Part shown: piece after piece, positions 16,694-23,492 of the stretch
How the letters are laid out: each line of letters opens with the position of its first letter
How positions within the stretch are numbered: position 1 is the first letter of the stretch
DNA from: an uncultured Oscillibacter sp.
GTDB lineage: Bacteria; Bacillota; Clostridia; Oscillospirales; Oscillospiraceae
Assembly (NCBI GenBank): GCA_900770295.1
Contig: CAAGJQ010000146.1
Location: 1 to 62,213, forward strand
Direction of reading: 5' to 3'
Length of the DNA stretch: 62,213 nucleotides
The notes under the pieces: generated by a model
Told to the model about the DNA's origin: nothing
Seen by the model: the letters and a program-made list of their open reading frames with translations, nothing else
Databases searched by the model: none
Program-made: the position numbers and the translations under genes

Positions 16694-17650
16694 TTATTTT
16701 TGCAGCAGATGCACGGCAAAGCCTCCGAACTCCCGGTCCAGATAAATTGCCTGCATACGGCTCCCCTTGTACTTGGCGGTCTCTTGTCTGACGCCGATCC
16801 CCTTGCCGGCCAATACCGCGATGGCCCGCGGGATGCTGTTGGTCCGCACGGCGATATGCCCCTTTTCACCGAGGGCCAGGCTCTTCATCACTTCGACCTG
16901 CGTCCCCGCGAAATTGGAGCTGTTCCCCTTTTTCGTGGGGAAGCCGAAGGCGGCCTCCATGGCCTGGCACACGGCCAGAGACGCCGCGTCGTCCGGTGTA
17001 TTGATGCCGATATGCGCGATCTCAAAGCCCAGGAGCCGCTCCCGCGACTGCCGGCATAGCTCCGTGATCCTGTCGAAGTTTCCGGCCGAAATATCCGCTT
17101 TGCTGCACAGCCAGCTTCCGCCCACGGCGTGGACCAGCGGAGACGCCGCGAAGTCCGGCAGGTTGTCCATGTTTATGCCGCCCGTGGGAATGAATTTCAG
17201 CGTGGGGAAGGGCCCGGCCAGCGCCTTCATGGCGCTCAGCCCTCCGTAAACGTTTGTGGGGAAAAATTTAATCACCTGCAGACCGTGCGCCATTGCCGAC
17301 ATGATCTCCGTAGGTGTTACGCATCCGGGGGTGACGGCCACGCCTTTTTCCACACAGTAGGCCACCGTCTCCTCGCTGTATCCGGGTGATACGATGAATT
17401 GGGCGCCGCAGTCCAGCGCCTGCTTGCATTGCTCCAGGGTGACGACTGTCCCGGCGCCCACCAGCATCTCGGGGCATTGCTCTGCCACCGCGCGGATGGA
17501 GGCGGCGGCGGCCGCTGTGCGGAAGGTGATCTCCATCACATCGATGCCGCCGGCCAGGAGAGCCTTCGCACAGGGGACCGCGTCTTTTGCGTCTTCCAGA
17601 ACCACGACCGGAACGATTCCCGCGTTTCCAATCTTCTCCAGAATATCCAT
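16694..17650 (-). CDS. KDPG/KHG aldolase fused to a C-terminal VOC-like domain
   Basis: A 318-residue two-domain protein. Residues 1-212 form a class I KDPG/KHG aldolase: MEITFRT carries the catalytic glutamate, GAGTVVT the substrate loop and QVIKFFPTNVYGG the Schiff-base lysine. Residues about 213-318 form an extra domain starting GFEIAHIGINTPDDAASLAVCQAMEAAFG that reads like a vicinal-oxygen-chelate (glyoxalase) unit. Ordinary Eda is about 210 residues. The ATG at 17650 follows AAGGAGGG. It lies 11 bases after the KDG kinase gene. A second, stand-alone aldolase begins the operon, so this one may handle a different aldol or have its product coupled to the VOC domain. Confidence 0.82.
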   Translation of the reverse strand: MDILEKIGNAGIVPVVVLEDAKDAVPCAKALLAGGIDVMEITFRTAAAAASIRAVAEQCPEMLVGAGTVVTLEQCKQALDCGAQFIVSPGYSEETVAYCVEKGVAVTPGCVTPTEIMSAMAHGLQVIKFFPTNVYGGLSAMKALAGPFPTLKFIPTGGINMDNLPDFAASPLVHAVGGSWLCSKADISAGNFDRITELCRQSRERLLGFEIAHIGINTPDDAASLAVCQAMEAAFGFPTKKGNSSNFAGTQVEVMKSLALGEKGHIAVRTNSIPRAIAVLAGKGIGVRQETAKYKGSRMQAIYLDREFGGFAVHLLQK

Positions 17651-17664
17651 CACTTCCGCCCTCC

Positions 17665-18687
17665 TTATCGCTGCACGCGGCCGGAGGTGTTTCCGCCCGC
17701 CAGAGACAGGACCTCACTGACGGATACCATGTTGAAATCGTGCTCCACGCTGTGCTTCAGGCAGGAGGCGGCTACTGCAAAATCAATGGCCGTCTGGGAG
17801 TCCCATCCGGAGAGCAGGGAATGGATCAGGGCGCCGCCGAAGCTGTCGCCGCCGCCGACACGATCCACAATATGCATATGGTAGGTGGTGGAGAAAAACG
17901 CCTCTCCGCCGCTGTACAGCATGCCTGCCCAGTTGTTGTCCGAAGCGGAGATGCTGCCCCGCAGAGTGATGGCGACCTTTTCGAATCCGAACCGTTCCGT
18001 CAGCTGGCGGGCCACACTGATATATCCCTCGCGGCTCAGCTTGCCGGTGTTCAGGTCCGTGTCCTCGGCCGCAATGCCGAACACATCCTTGGCATCCTCT
18101 TCGTTTGCAATGCACACATTGACATAGGGCATCAGCCCGGCCATCACACGGCCGGCCTCTTCCCGTGTCCACAGCTTTTTACGGTAGTTCAGATCGCAGC
18201 TGATTTTGACACCCAGCTTTTTGGCGGCCTGACAGGCGTTCAGGCAGATCTCGGGCAGCTCACCGCCCAGGGCCGGTGTGATTCCGGTAAAATGGAACCA
18301 GTCAGCGCCTGCAAAGATCTTCTCCCAATCAAAATCAGCGGTGCTCGCCTGGGAGATTGCCGAGCCAGCGCGGTCATAAATGACCTTGGAAGGGCGCTGA
18401 GACGCACCTTTCTCTGCAAAGTAAATTCCCAAGCGGTCACCGCCGCGAACAATCAGACTGGTATCCACACCATAGCGGCGCAACTCGTTGACAGCCGCCT
18501 GGCCGATCTCATGGGACGGCACTTTCGTAACGAAAGCCGCGTCCTGACCGTAATTGGCAAGCGAGACAGCGACGTTAGCCTCGCCGCCGGCATACGTTGC
18601 CTCAAATTTATCCGCCTGTACAAAGCGAAGATACCCCTCTGGATTCAATCGCATCATGATCTCGCCAAAAGTAATGACTCTGCTCAT
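17665..18687 (-). CDS. kdgK: 2-dehydro-3-deoxygluconokinase (PfkB sugar kinase)
   Basis: A 340-residue ribokinase-fold kinase. The N-terminal ITFGEIMMRLNPEG and TYAGGEANVAVSLA are typical of KDG kinases, and the C-terminal anion-hole signature is DRVGGGDSFGGALIH. It phosphorylates 2-keto-3-deoxygluconate (or a close 2-keto-3-deoxy acid) at C6 using ATP, giving the substrate for the two aldolases encoded on either side. GGGAGGA precedes the start. The kinase-aldolase pairing is strong contextual support for the KDG assignment over other PfkB members. Confidence 0.85.
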   Translation of the reverse strand: MSRVITFGEIMMRLNPEGYLRFVQADKFEATYAGGEANVAVSLANYGQDAAFVTKVPSHEIGQAAVNELRRYGVDTSLIVRGGDRLGIYFAEKGASQRPSKVIYDRAGSAISQASTADFDWEKIFAGADWFHFTGITPALGGELPEICLNACQAAKKLGVKISCDLNYRKKLWTREEAGRVMAGLMPYVNVCIANEEDAKDVFGIAAEDTDLNTGKLSREGYISVARQLTERFGFEKVAITLRGSISASDNNWAGMLYSGGEAFFSTTYHMHIVDRVGGGDSFGGALIHSLLSGWDSQTAIDFAVAASCLKHSVEHDFNMVSVSEVLSLAGGNTSGRVQR

Positions 18688-18700
18688 TGTATTGTCCTCC

Positions 18701-19360
18701 CTATCCCTCTTTTTGGTTTACCGCCCCTACCAACGCTGTGGCTTCCTTTGTCAGCTTTTCAAAATCCCCTTTTTCGATTGCTCCGGCGTCCACCAGCTTT
18801 CCGCCGACGCCGACGCCGCACACCCCTGCTTTCAAAAAGGCCGCCGCATTACCGCTGTCGATACCGCCTACCGCCAACAGACGCACGTGACTGATTGGCC
18901 CGCGAATCGCTTTGATATATGCTGTTCCCATGACGGAAGCCGGAAAGATCTTTACAAAATCCGCACCGGCTCGATGTGCTGCCAAGATTTCTGTAGATGT
19001 CATTGCTCCGGGGATCGAGACCATGTCCAATTCCCGTGTCCGCGCGATCACACGGGGCTCCGTGTCCGGGGAGATGATAAACCCGGCGCCGGCCCGATGG
19101 GCCAGGTCTGCCTGCGCTTCCGTCAGCACGGTGCCCGCTCCGACCAGCATCCGCCCCTCATATTCGCTTCGGATCCATTCGATGGCCCGCGCGGTTTCGG
19201 CAGCGCTGTCCGGAGCCTGCTGCCGGAAAGTGACCTCGATCAGCCGGATGCCGCCGTCATACAGCGCCTTTGCCACCGGGAGGAGTTTGTCTTTCTCCAC
19301 ACCGCGCAAAATAGCGATAACCTTTTCTTTTTCAATGGAGCTTACTGTGAAATCGCGCAT
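18701..19360 (-). CDS. eda: Bifunctional KDPG/KHG aldolase
   Basis: A 219-residue class I aldolase that splits 2-keto-3-deoxy-6-phosphogluconate into pyruvate and glyceraldehyde-3-phosphate, or 4-hydroxy-2-oxoglutarate into pyruvate and glyoxylate. LIEVTFRQ holds the catalytic glutamate, VGAGTVLT the phosphate/substrate loop, and DFVKIFPASVMG the Schiff-base lysine. It is the first gene of the 16-gene operon. The ATG at 19360 follows GAGGCG at nine bases; two ATGs upstream (19375, 19381) overlap the presumed operator and are less likely. It is about 30% identical by eye to the aldolase part of the fusion two genes downstream. Confidence 0.87.
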   Translation of the reverse strand: MRDFTVSSIEKEKVIAILRGVEKDKLLPVAKALYDGGIRLIEVTFRQQAPDSAAETARAIEWIRSEYEGRMLVGAGTVLTEAQADLAHRAGAGFIISPDTEPRVIARTRELDMVSIPGAMTSTEILAAHRAGADFVKIFPASVMGTAYIKAIRGPISHVRLLAVGGIDSGNAAAFLKAGVCGVGVGGKLVDAGAIEKGDFEKLTKEATALVGAVNQKEG

Positions 19361-19375
19361 TTTGCATCGCCTCAT

Positions 19376-19401
19376 TTTCATATTATGAAATTGGTTTTCA
19401 T
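19376..19401. promoter_or_regulatory. Candidate IclR/KdgR-type operator, three alternating half-sites
   Basis: TTTCAT (19376-19381), ATGAAA (19385-19390) and TTTCAT (19396-19401) follow each other. The last two form the palindrome ATGAAA-TTGGT-TTTCAT, close to the GAAAC/GTTTC pattern of KdgR-like IclR sites. It lies just downstream of the operon promoter and about 200 bases from the divergent IclR gene, so repression by roadblock is plausible. Confidence 0.55.
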
Positions 19402-19416
19402 CATGTGGTTGAGAAA

Positions 19417-19445
19417 ATTATGCTACAGATTAAAGGGGTTGTCAA
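19417..19445 (-). promoter_or_regulatory. Sigma-A promoter of the 16-gene catabolic operon
   Basis: On the minus strand a perfect -35 TTGACA (19440-19445) is 17 bases from -10 CATAAT (19417-19422). It is the only strong promoter upstream of the operon. Confidence 0.85.
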
Positions 19446-19472
19446 GATTTTTTGCATTTTTTTACATATTCT

Positions 19473-19503
19473 AAGATATGGCCAAAAAATTTGTCCATAT
19501 CTT
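19473..19503. promoter_or_regulatory. Inverted repeat, second candidate regulator site
   Basis: AAGATATGG (19473-19481) and CCATATCTT (19495-19503) form perfect 9-bp arms around a 13-base spacer. The repeat sits between the two divergent promoters, upstream of both -35 boxes, and is suited to an activator or autoregulatory IclR dimer pair. Confidence 0.45.
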
Positions 19504-19532
19504 GCATAAAACACCAAAATATGTCGAATCCC

Positions 19533-19561
19533 TTGCATGTTCTACTTAAATATGATAATAA
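19533..19561 (+). promoter_or_regulatory. Promoter of the IclR regulator gene
   Basis: TTGCAT (19533-19538) is 17 bases from TAATAA (19556-19561), 35 bases before the start codon. Confidence 0.55.
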
Positions 19562-19596
19562 TAGGATAATTTCGGATTTAATAAGCAGGTGATGAC

Positions 19597-20400
19597 TTGA
19601 GGAATACCTCCGGTCCGGTACAGTCTATCGACCGCGTTTTGGACATTATTGAGATTTTGGCGTCGGCGCCTTGTGGCATGCTGCTGACTGATATTGCCGC
19701 GTTGAGCGGCCTGCACAACAGTACCGTCCACAGACTGCTGACCAGCCTGATCGACAGGGGCTATGCCCGCAAGGACCGCACCAGTGGAAAGTACTGCCTG
19801 ACCATGCGCCTTTTTGAAGTGGGCTGCAAGGTATCCGGCGCCATGGACATTCTTTCACTGGCCCGGCCGTGGCTGGATGAACTGGCGGACCTGTCTCAGG
19901 AGGCTGTCCATCTGGTCAAGCGGGACGGTACGGATGTGGTTTATCTTTATAAAGCGCTTCCTGTTCAGCTGCTGGTCCGCATGGCGTCCTATGTAGGCGG
20001 CCGGAACCCTCTCTATTGTACAGGCGTGGGCAAAGCGATTCTGGCCTATCTGCCTGAGCACGAAGTGGATGAAATTTGGGAGATATCCGACGTCCACCCG
20101 ATTACAGACAAGACAATCGTTGATCTGGATACGTTGAAGGAGCAGCTGGCCCTTACCCGGGAGCGCGGATACGCCATTGACAACGAAGAGAATGAGGAAG
20201 GCGTTTTCTGTATAGCGGCGCCTGTCTTTAACTGGATGGGGGAGCCCATTTCGGCGGTCAGTATCTCCGCTCCTCTTGTTCGGATGACGGAAGCAGCGCA
20301 GAAGCGGATCCTGCCGAAGCTGCTGCAGGCCACGAAGGAGATCAGCAGTCAGCTGGGCTATGTCTTTCCGAAAAATGCGCCGGCGGAACACGCTATCTGA
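19597..20400 (+). CDS. IclR-family transcriptional regulator of the catabolic operon
   Basis: A 267-residue one-component regulator. The N-terminal winged helix-turn-helix is at about residues 8-70 (SIDRVLDIIEILA...HNSTVHRLLTSLIDRGYARKD). The IclR effector-binding domain is at about 80-255, with YVGGRNPLYCTGVGKAILAYLPEHEVDEI and GYAIDNEENEEGVFCIAAPVFN. It starts with TTG because the only ATG before it is out of frame and stops at once; AGGTGAT is correctly spaced before the TTG. It is divergent from the 16-gene operon and shares its control region, so it most probably regulates that operon in response to a pathway intermediate. IclR proteins such as KdgR often govern keto-deoxy sugar acid genes. 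Confidence 0.9.
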   Translation: MRNTSGPVQSIDRVLDIIEILASAPCGMLLTDIAALSGLHNSTVHRLLTSLIDRGYARKDRTSGKYCLTMRLFEVGCKVSGAMDILSLARPWLDELADLSQEAVHLVKRDGTDVVYLYKALPVQLLVRMASYVGGRNPLYCTGVGKAILAYLPEHEVDEIWEISDVHPITDKTIVDLDTLKEQLALTRERGYAIDNEENEEGVFCIAAPVFNWMGEPISAVSISAPLVRMTEAAQKRILPKLLQATKEISSQLGYVFPKNAPAEHAI

Positions 20401-20485
20401 AGCGGCTGGAGTATCAGAGGCAACCGGCCCCGGCCATCTTTGCCTGCAACGAAACTGGCTGGCTGGGAGTTTGCCGTGATCAATC

Positions 20486-20518
20486 AAAACGATGCGGGAA
20501 AGCTCCCGCATCGTTTTT
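20486..20518 (+). terminator. Terminator of the IclR gene
   Basis: Arms AAAACGATGCGGGA (20486-20499) and the complement at 20504-20517 have a 4-nt loop and end in a TTTTT run. It is 86 bases after the IclR stop. Confidence 0.9.
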
Positions 20519-20544
20519 CCACGTTGTCTTTGTCAAGACAAAAC

Positions 20545-20580
20545 AAAAGATGGCAGACACTTTTGTGTCTGCCATCTTTT
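20545..20580. terminator. Bidirectional terminator between IclR and Hsp20 genes
   Basis: Perfect 16-bp arms (AAAAGATGGCAGACAC at 20545-20560, complement at 20565-20580) surround a TTTT loop; A and T runs at the ends allow termination both ways. It probably ends the minus-strand hsp20 transcript. The rest of 20401-20704 shows no gene. Confidence 0.85.
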
Positions 20581-20704
20581 TGTCATTCTCCGGCGGATCG
20601 GGACCGGCCGGACGCAGTGCGCCGCCGGCAATCACCCGGAACGGGGGAAAGCGGCCTGACCATAAAAATGGCCTGATCCCGCAGCGCCCCCGGATGTTCG
20701 CGGG

Positions 20705-21151
20705 TTATTCGATGACGATCGAGGGGCTCTGCGGCAGCTCCTTCTTTACCTGCTTGGGCAGGGAGATCTTCAAAATGCCGTCTTCAAACTTGGCGGACAC
20801 ATCTCTCGGCTCCACGCCTTCACCCACAAAGAAGCTGCGGCTGCAGGCACCGGCGTACCGCTCCTGGCGGATGTACTTGCCCTTCTTATCCTCTTGCTCC
20901 CGGTCCAGTCCCTTGGCGGCGCTGATGGACAGATAGCCGTCCTTCAGATCCAGCTTGATCTCGTCCTTCTTGAAGCCGGGCAGATCAATGTCCAGCTCAT
21001 AGGTGTTCTCGGTCTCACGGACATCGGTCTTCATCAGATTCTTGGCGTGCTTACCGTAAAGGGGATTCCTGTCGGCCAGCACCGGGAACATGGAAAAGTC
21101 GTCATGAAAGAAATCATCGAACAGGTTCTCACCAAAAATACTGGGCATCAT
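20705..21151 (-). CDS. Small heat-shock protein, Hsp20/alpha-crystallin family
   Basis: A 148-residue ATP-independent holdase chaperone. The alpha-crystallin domain spans about 40-135 (TYELDIDLPGFKKDEIKLDLKDGYLSI ... SAKFEDGILKISLPK), with the short C-terminal extension ending SIVIE, close to the I-x-I oligomerisation motif. GGAGGAAT precedes the first of two adjacent ATG codons. A CIRCE-like operator and sigma-A promoter lie upstream, so HrcA repression under non-stress conditions is expected. It is monocistronic, bounded by a strong terminator. Confidence 0.95.
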   Translation of the reverse strand: MMPSIFGENLFDDFFHDDFSMFPVLADRNPLYGKHAKNLMKTDVRETENTYELDIDLPGFKKDEIKLDLKDGYLSISAAKGLDREQEDKKGKYIRQERYAGACSRSFFVGEGVEPRDVSAKFEDGILKISLPKQVKKELPQSPSIVIE

Positions 21152-21231
21152 AAGTCATTCCTCCATTCATAAATCCTTATCTGAATGCCCTGTGTAGGGG
21201 AGCTGTTTGCTCTCTCGCTTGGAACGACTCT

Positions 21232-21274
21232 GTTATAGTCCCATGGATTAGCACTGTCAATAGGAGAGTGCTAA
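21232..21274 (-). promoter_or_regulatory. hsp20 promoter with overlapping CIRCE (HrcA) operator
   Basis: On the minus strand TTGACA (21255-21260) is 17 bases from TATAAC (21232-21237). Overlapping the -35 is TTAGCACTG (21248-21256), nine bases, then GAGTGCTAA (21266-21274). It differs from consensus CIRCE at one base. Confidence 0.9.
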
Positions 21275-21488
21275 TGTTAACATAAAAACTATAGTTCGTT
21301 CATAAAATATGCGATTTTCTGATTGGGCGGCGGCTCCCGAACCTTGATGGCGTCCCGGCGAAGGAACCGCAGCAAGATTTTTTGCGGGAAACGGCTTTTT
21401 GCAGCTCTTTTTAGTTTCCCTGACTTTTGTTTTCATCTCGACTACTGTAACAGTTCAAAAATAGAACTAAAAAGAAGGAGGTGCGCGG
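21275..21488 (+). promoter_or_regulatory. Upstream region of the MarR gene with small palindromes
   Basis: No gene is seen. The palindrome ACTGT-A-ACAGT lies at 21444-21454 and GTTC...GAAC follows immediately, 25-45 bases before the MarR start. They are candidates for autoregulation. I could not assign -35 and -10 boxes with confidence. Confidence 0.35.
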
Positions 21489-21842
21489 ATGGATTCGGAA
21501 TTCTGGACGAGCCAGACCCTTGTGCATGCCCTGTATGCCAATCGTCTGGAGCCGGTTTGCAGGACCCACCACCTGACACGCATGGAGCTGGATGTGCTGC
21601 TGTTTCTGGCCAACAACCCCGCTTTGGACACCGCCACGGATATTGTTGAGAAGCGGCGGCTGACCAAATCCCATGTTTCCCTGGCGGTCAATGCGCTGGT
21701 TCACAAGGGGTACTTGTCCAGGACCTTTCAGGAGAATAACCGCAAGACGGTGCATCTTGTCCTCTGTGCTTCCGCCCTCAATCGCGCCACCGGCGTTGTG
21801 CTGGTCATCCTTGGCGCGGCCATTATGATCGTCGGCAGATAA
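21489..21842 (+). CDS. Short MarR-family regulator, C-terminus apparently altered
   Basis: A 117-residue protein with a MarR winged helix: LTRMELDVLLFLANNP, then the recognition region VEKRRLTKSHVSLAVNALVHKGYLSR and the wing ENNRKTVHLVL. Typical MarR proteins are 140-160 residues and end in a helix that makes the dimer interface. Here, after VLCASA, the sequence becomes a hydrophobic stretch (GVVLVILGAAIMIVGR) and stops, which suggests truncation or a frameshift. AAGGAGG precedes the start. No partner gene is nearby on this strand. It could be a pseudogene. Confidence 0.7.
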   Translation: MDSEFWTSQTLVHALYANRLEPVCRTHHLTRMELDVLLFLANNPALDTATDIVEKRRLTKSHVSLAVNALVHKGYLSRTFQENNRKTVHLVLCASALNRATGVVLVILGAAIMIVGR

Positions 21843-21910
21843 TGGGGAGCGGATGAGCCTTCCGAAGCCAAGATTGCGCCCTTCAAAGACTCCTGCCAAC
21901 TAGGCGCAGC

Positions 21911-21946
21911 AAGCCCGACCGGGACATTGAAATCCCGGCCGGGCTT
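21911..21946. terminator. Hairpin between MarR and FGGY kinase genes
   Basis: Near-perfect 13-bp arms (AAGCCCGACCGGG at 21911-21923 with 21934-21946) lie in the convergent gap. Only a short TGTTT follows on the plus strand, so its termination strength is uncertain. Confidence 0.5.
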
Positions 21947-22026
21947 GTGTTTGCCTTGAAGAGGATGCACCGTATTTGGATCTGCCGCCGTGCAATCTCG
22001 CACTGCGGAAATGCTCCGGCGAAAGG

Positions 22027-23478
22027 TCAGAGCCCCCGCAGAGCGGGATAGAGCTTCCGGTAGCGGGCATACAGGCTGTCGTAAACGGTGCGGTATTCCT
22101 CCTGCGGACGGTAGATGGTCTCGTCCTCCGCCTGACCGGGCAGTGCGGAGAGCCCCAGACCCTGATACGCCAGACCTGCCAGCGCCTGGGCCGCCCGGAA
22201 CTGGGTGTCCCGGAACACGGTGATCTCGTGACCCAGGACGTCCGCCAGAATCTGGCACCAGACCGCCTCCTGTCCCCCGCCGCCGATAAGAGAGAGGGAG
22301 GTAGGCGGCACAGAGAACTGCTCCAGGCCCTGACGGAGGGAGAAGGCCACGCCCTCCAGACAGGCCCGGGCCAGGTCGGCGGCGGAAGTCCCGGAGGTTA
22401 GCCCAAAGAAGCAGCCCCGGGCCTCCGGGTCCAGAACGGGGAACCGCTCACCCACCAGATAGGGCAGGCACAGCACGCCGTGACTGCCGGGAACGCTGGC
22501 CTCCAGCAGGGAGCTGACGGCCTCATAATCCGCGGCTTCCTGCGTCCGGCCCAGCACGCCGGCGATCCACTTGTGGACGTTGCCCGCGTTCAGGAAGGGC
22601 ACCACATTGATGTAGCAACCCTCCGACGCGGCGGCCAGGTTGAACACCCCGGCCTCTGTCAAGAGAATATCATCCGATACCGTGGCTACCCATCCGGAGG
22701 TGCCCAGATTGATATTGTACTGTCCCGGCTCCCGGATGCCGCTGGCCAGCGTGGTGGCGCCCGCGTCGCCGATGCCGGCGAACACCGCCGTCCCGGCCTG
22801 ATAGCCGCAGGCGGCCGCCGCCCCCGGAAGAACAGCCCCCACCTGCTGGTGGGGATGGTACAGTGTTGGGAAGAGTCCCGCGTTCACTCCGGCGGCGGAC
22901 AGGAGCCGTTCGTCCCAGCGCTTGCGGCGGATGTCCATGGCTCCCGCCGTGGCGCAGGCGGTGACGTCCCCGGCGCAGACGCCGGTGAGACGGGCGACGA
23001 GATAGTCCTTGGAGCTGATGAGGACGTGGGCGGTCCGGGCATAGAGTGCCGGACAATGCTCCTTCAGCCACATGAGCTTGGGAAGCGGCAGGGACCCGTC
23101 GCAGTGGTTCCCGGTGGTGTGCAGGAAATACTCCGCCCCCACAGTCGCCTCCAGCGCGGAGGCCTGAGCCTCCGCCCGGCCGTCGGAGTAGAGGATGGCG
23201 GGACAGACCGGCTCCAGCCGCCCGTCCAGGGGGATCAGATCCTGCATCTGGCCGCTCATGATGATGCCGCCGATGTCCTTTGCCGGAACCGCTTCGGTGA
23301 ACTGCTGGGAAATTTCGCAAAAAGCCGCCCACCAGTCCTGCGGGGCCTGCTCCTGAAATCCGTCCCGGCAGAGTGTGGACAATTCCACGGAGCGGGAGAG
23401 GACAGCCTCTCCCGCCTCATTGACAAGTGTGCCTTTGACAGCGGTGGTGCCCGCGTCAAACGCGGCGATGTATGCCAT
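22027..23478 (-). CDS. FGGY-family carbohydrate kinase, xylulokinase-like
   Basis: A 483-residue kinase with the FGGY N-domain (FDAGTTAVKGTLVN at the phosphate end; GIIMSGQMQDLIPLD) and C-domain (LNLGTSG-type INLGTSGWVATV, LIGGGGQEAVWCQILADVLG). It phosphorylates a pentulose or related polyol or sugar with ATP. Overall pattern and the GQMQ motif, which corresponds to the GQMHG of xylulokinases, favour a ketopentose, but the change at that motif makes the substrate uncertain. AAAGGAGGG precedes the start. It is last in a four-gene transport operon and presumably traps the imported sugar. Confidence 0.82.
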   Translation of the reverse strand: MAYIAAFDAGTTAVKGTLVNEAGEAVLSRSVELSTLCRDGFQEQAPQDWWAAFCEISQQFTEAVPAKDIGGIIMSGQMQDLIPLDGRLEPVCPAILYSDGRAEAQASALEATVGAEYFLHTTGNHCDGSLPLPKLMWLKEHCPALYARTAHVLISSKDYLVARLTGVCAGDVTACATAGAMDIRRKRWDERLLSAAGVNAGLFPTLYHPHQQVGAVLPGAAAACGYQAGTAVFAGIGDAGATTLASGIREPGQYNINLGTSGWVATVSDDILLTEAGVFNLAAASEGCYINVVPFLNAGNVHKWIAGVLGRTQEAADYEAVSSLLEASVPGSHGVLCLPYLVGERFPVLDPEARGCFFGLTSGTSAADLARACLEGVAFSLRQGLEQFSVPPTSLSLIGGGGQEAVWCQILADVLGHEITVFRDTQFRAAQALAGLAYQGLGLSALPGQAEDETIYRPQEEYRTVYDSLYARYRKLYPALRGL

Positions 23479-23492
23479 GGATGGTCCCTCCT

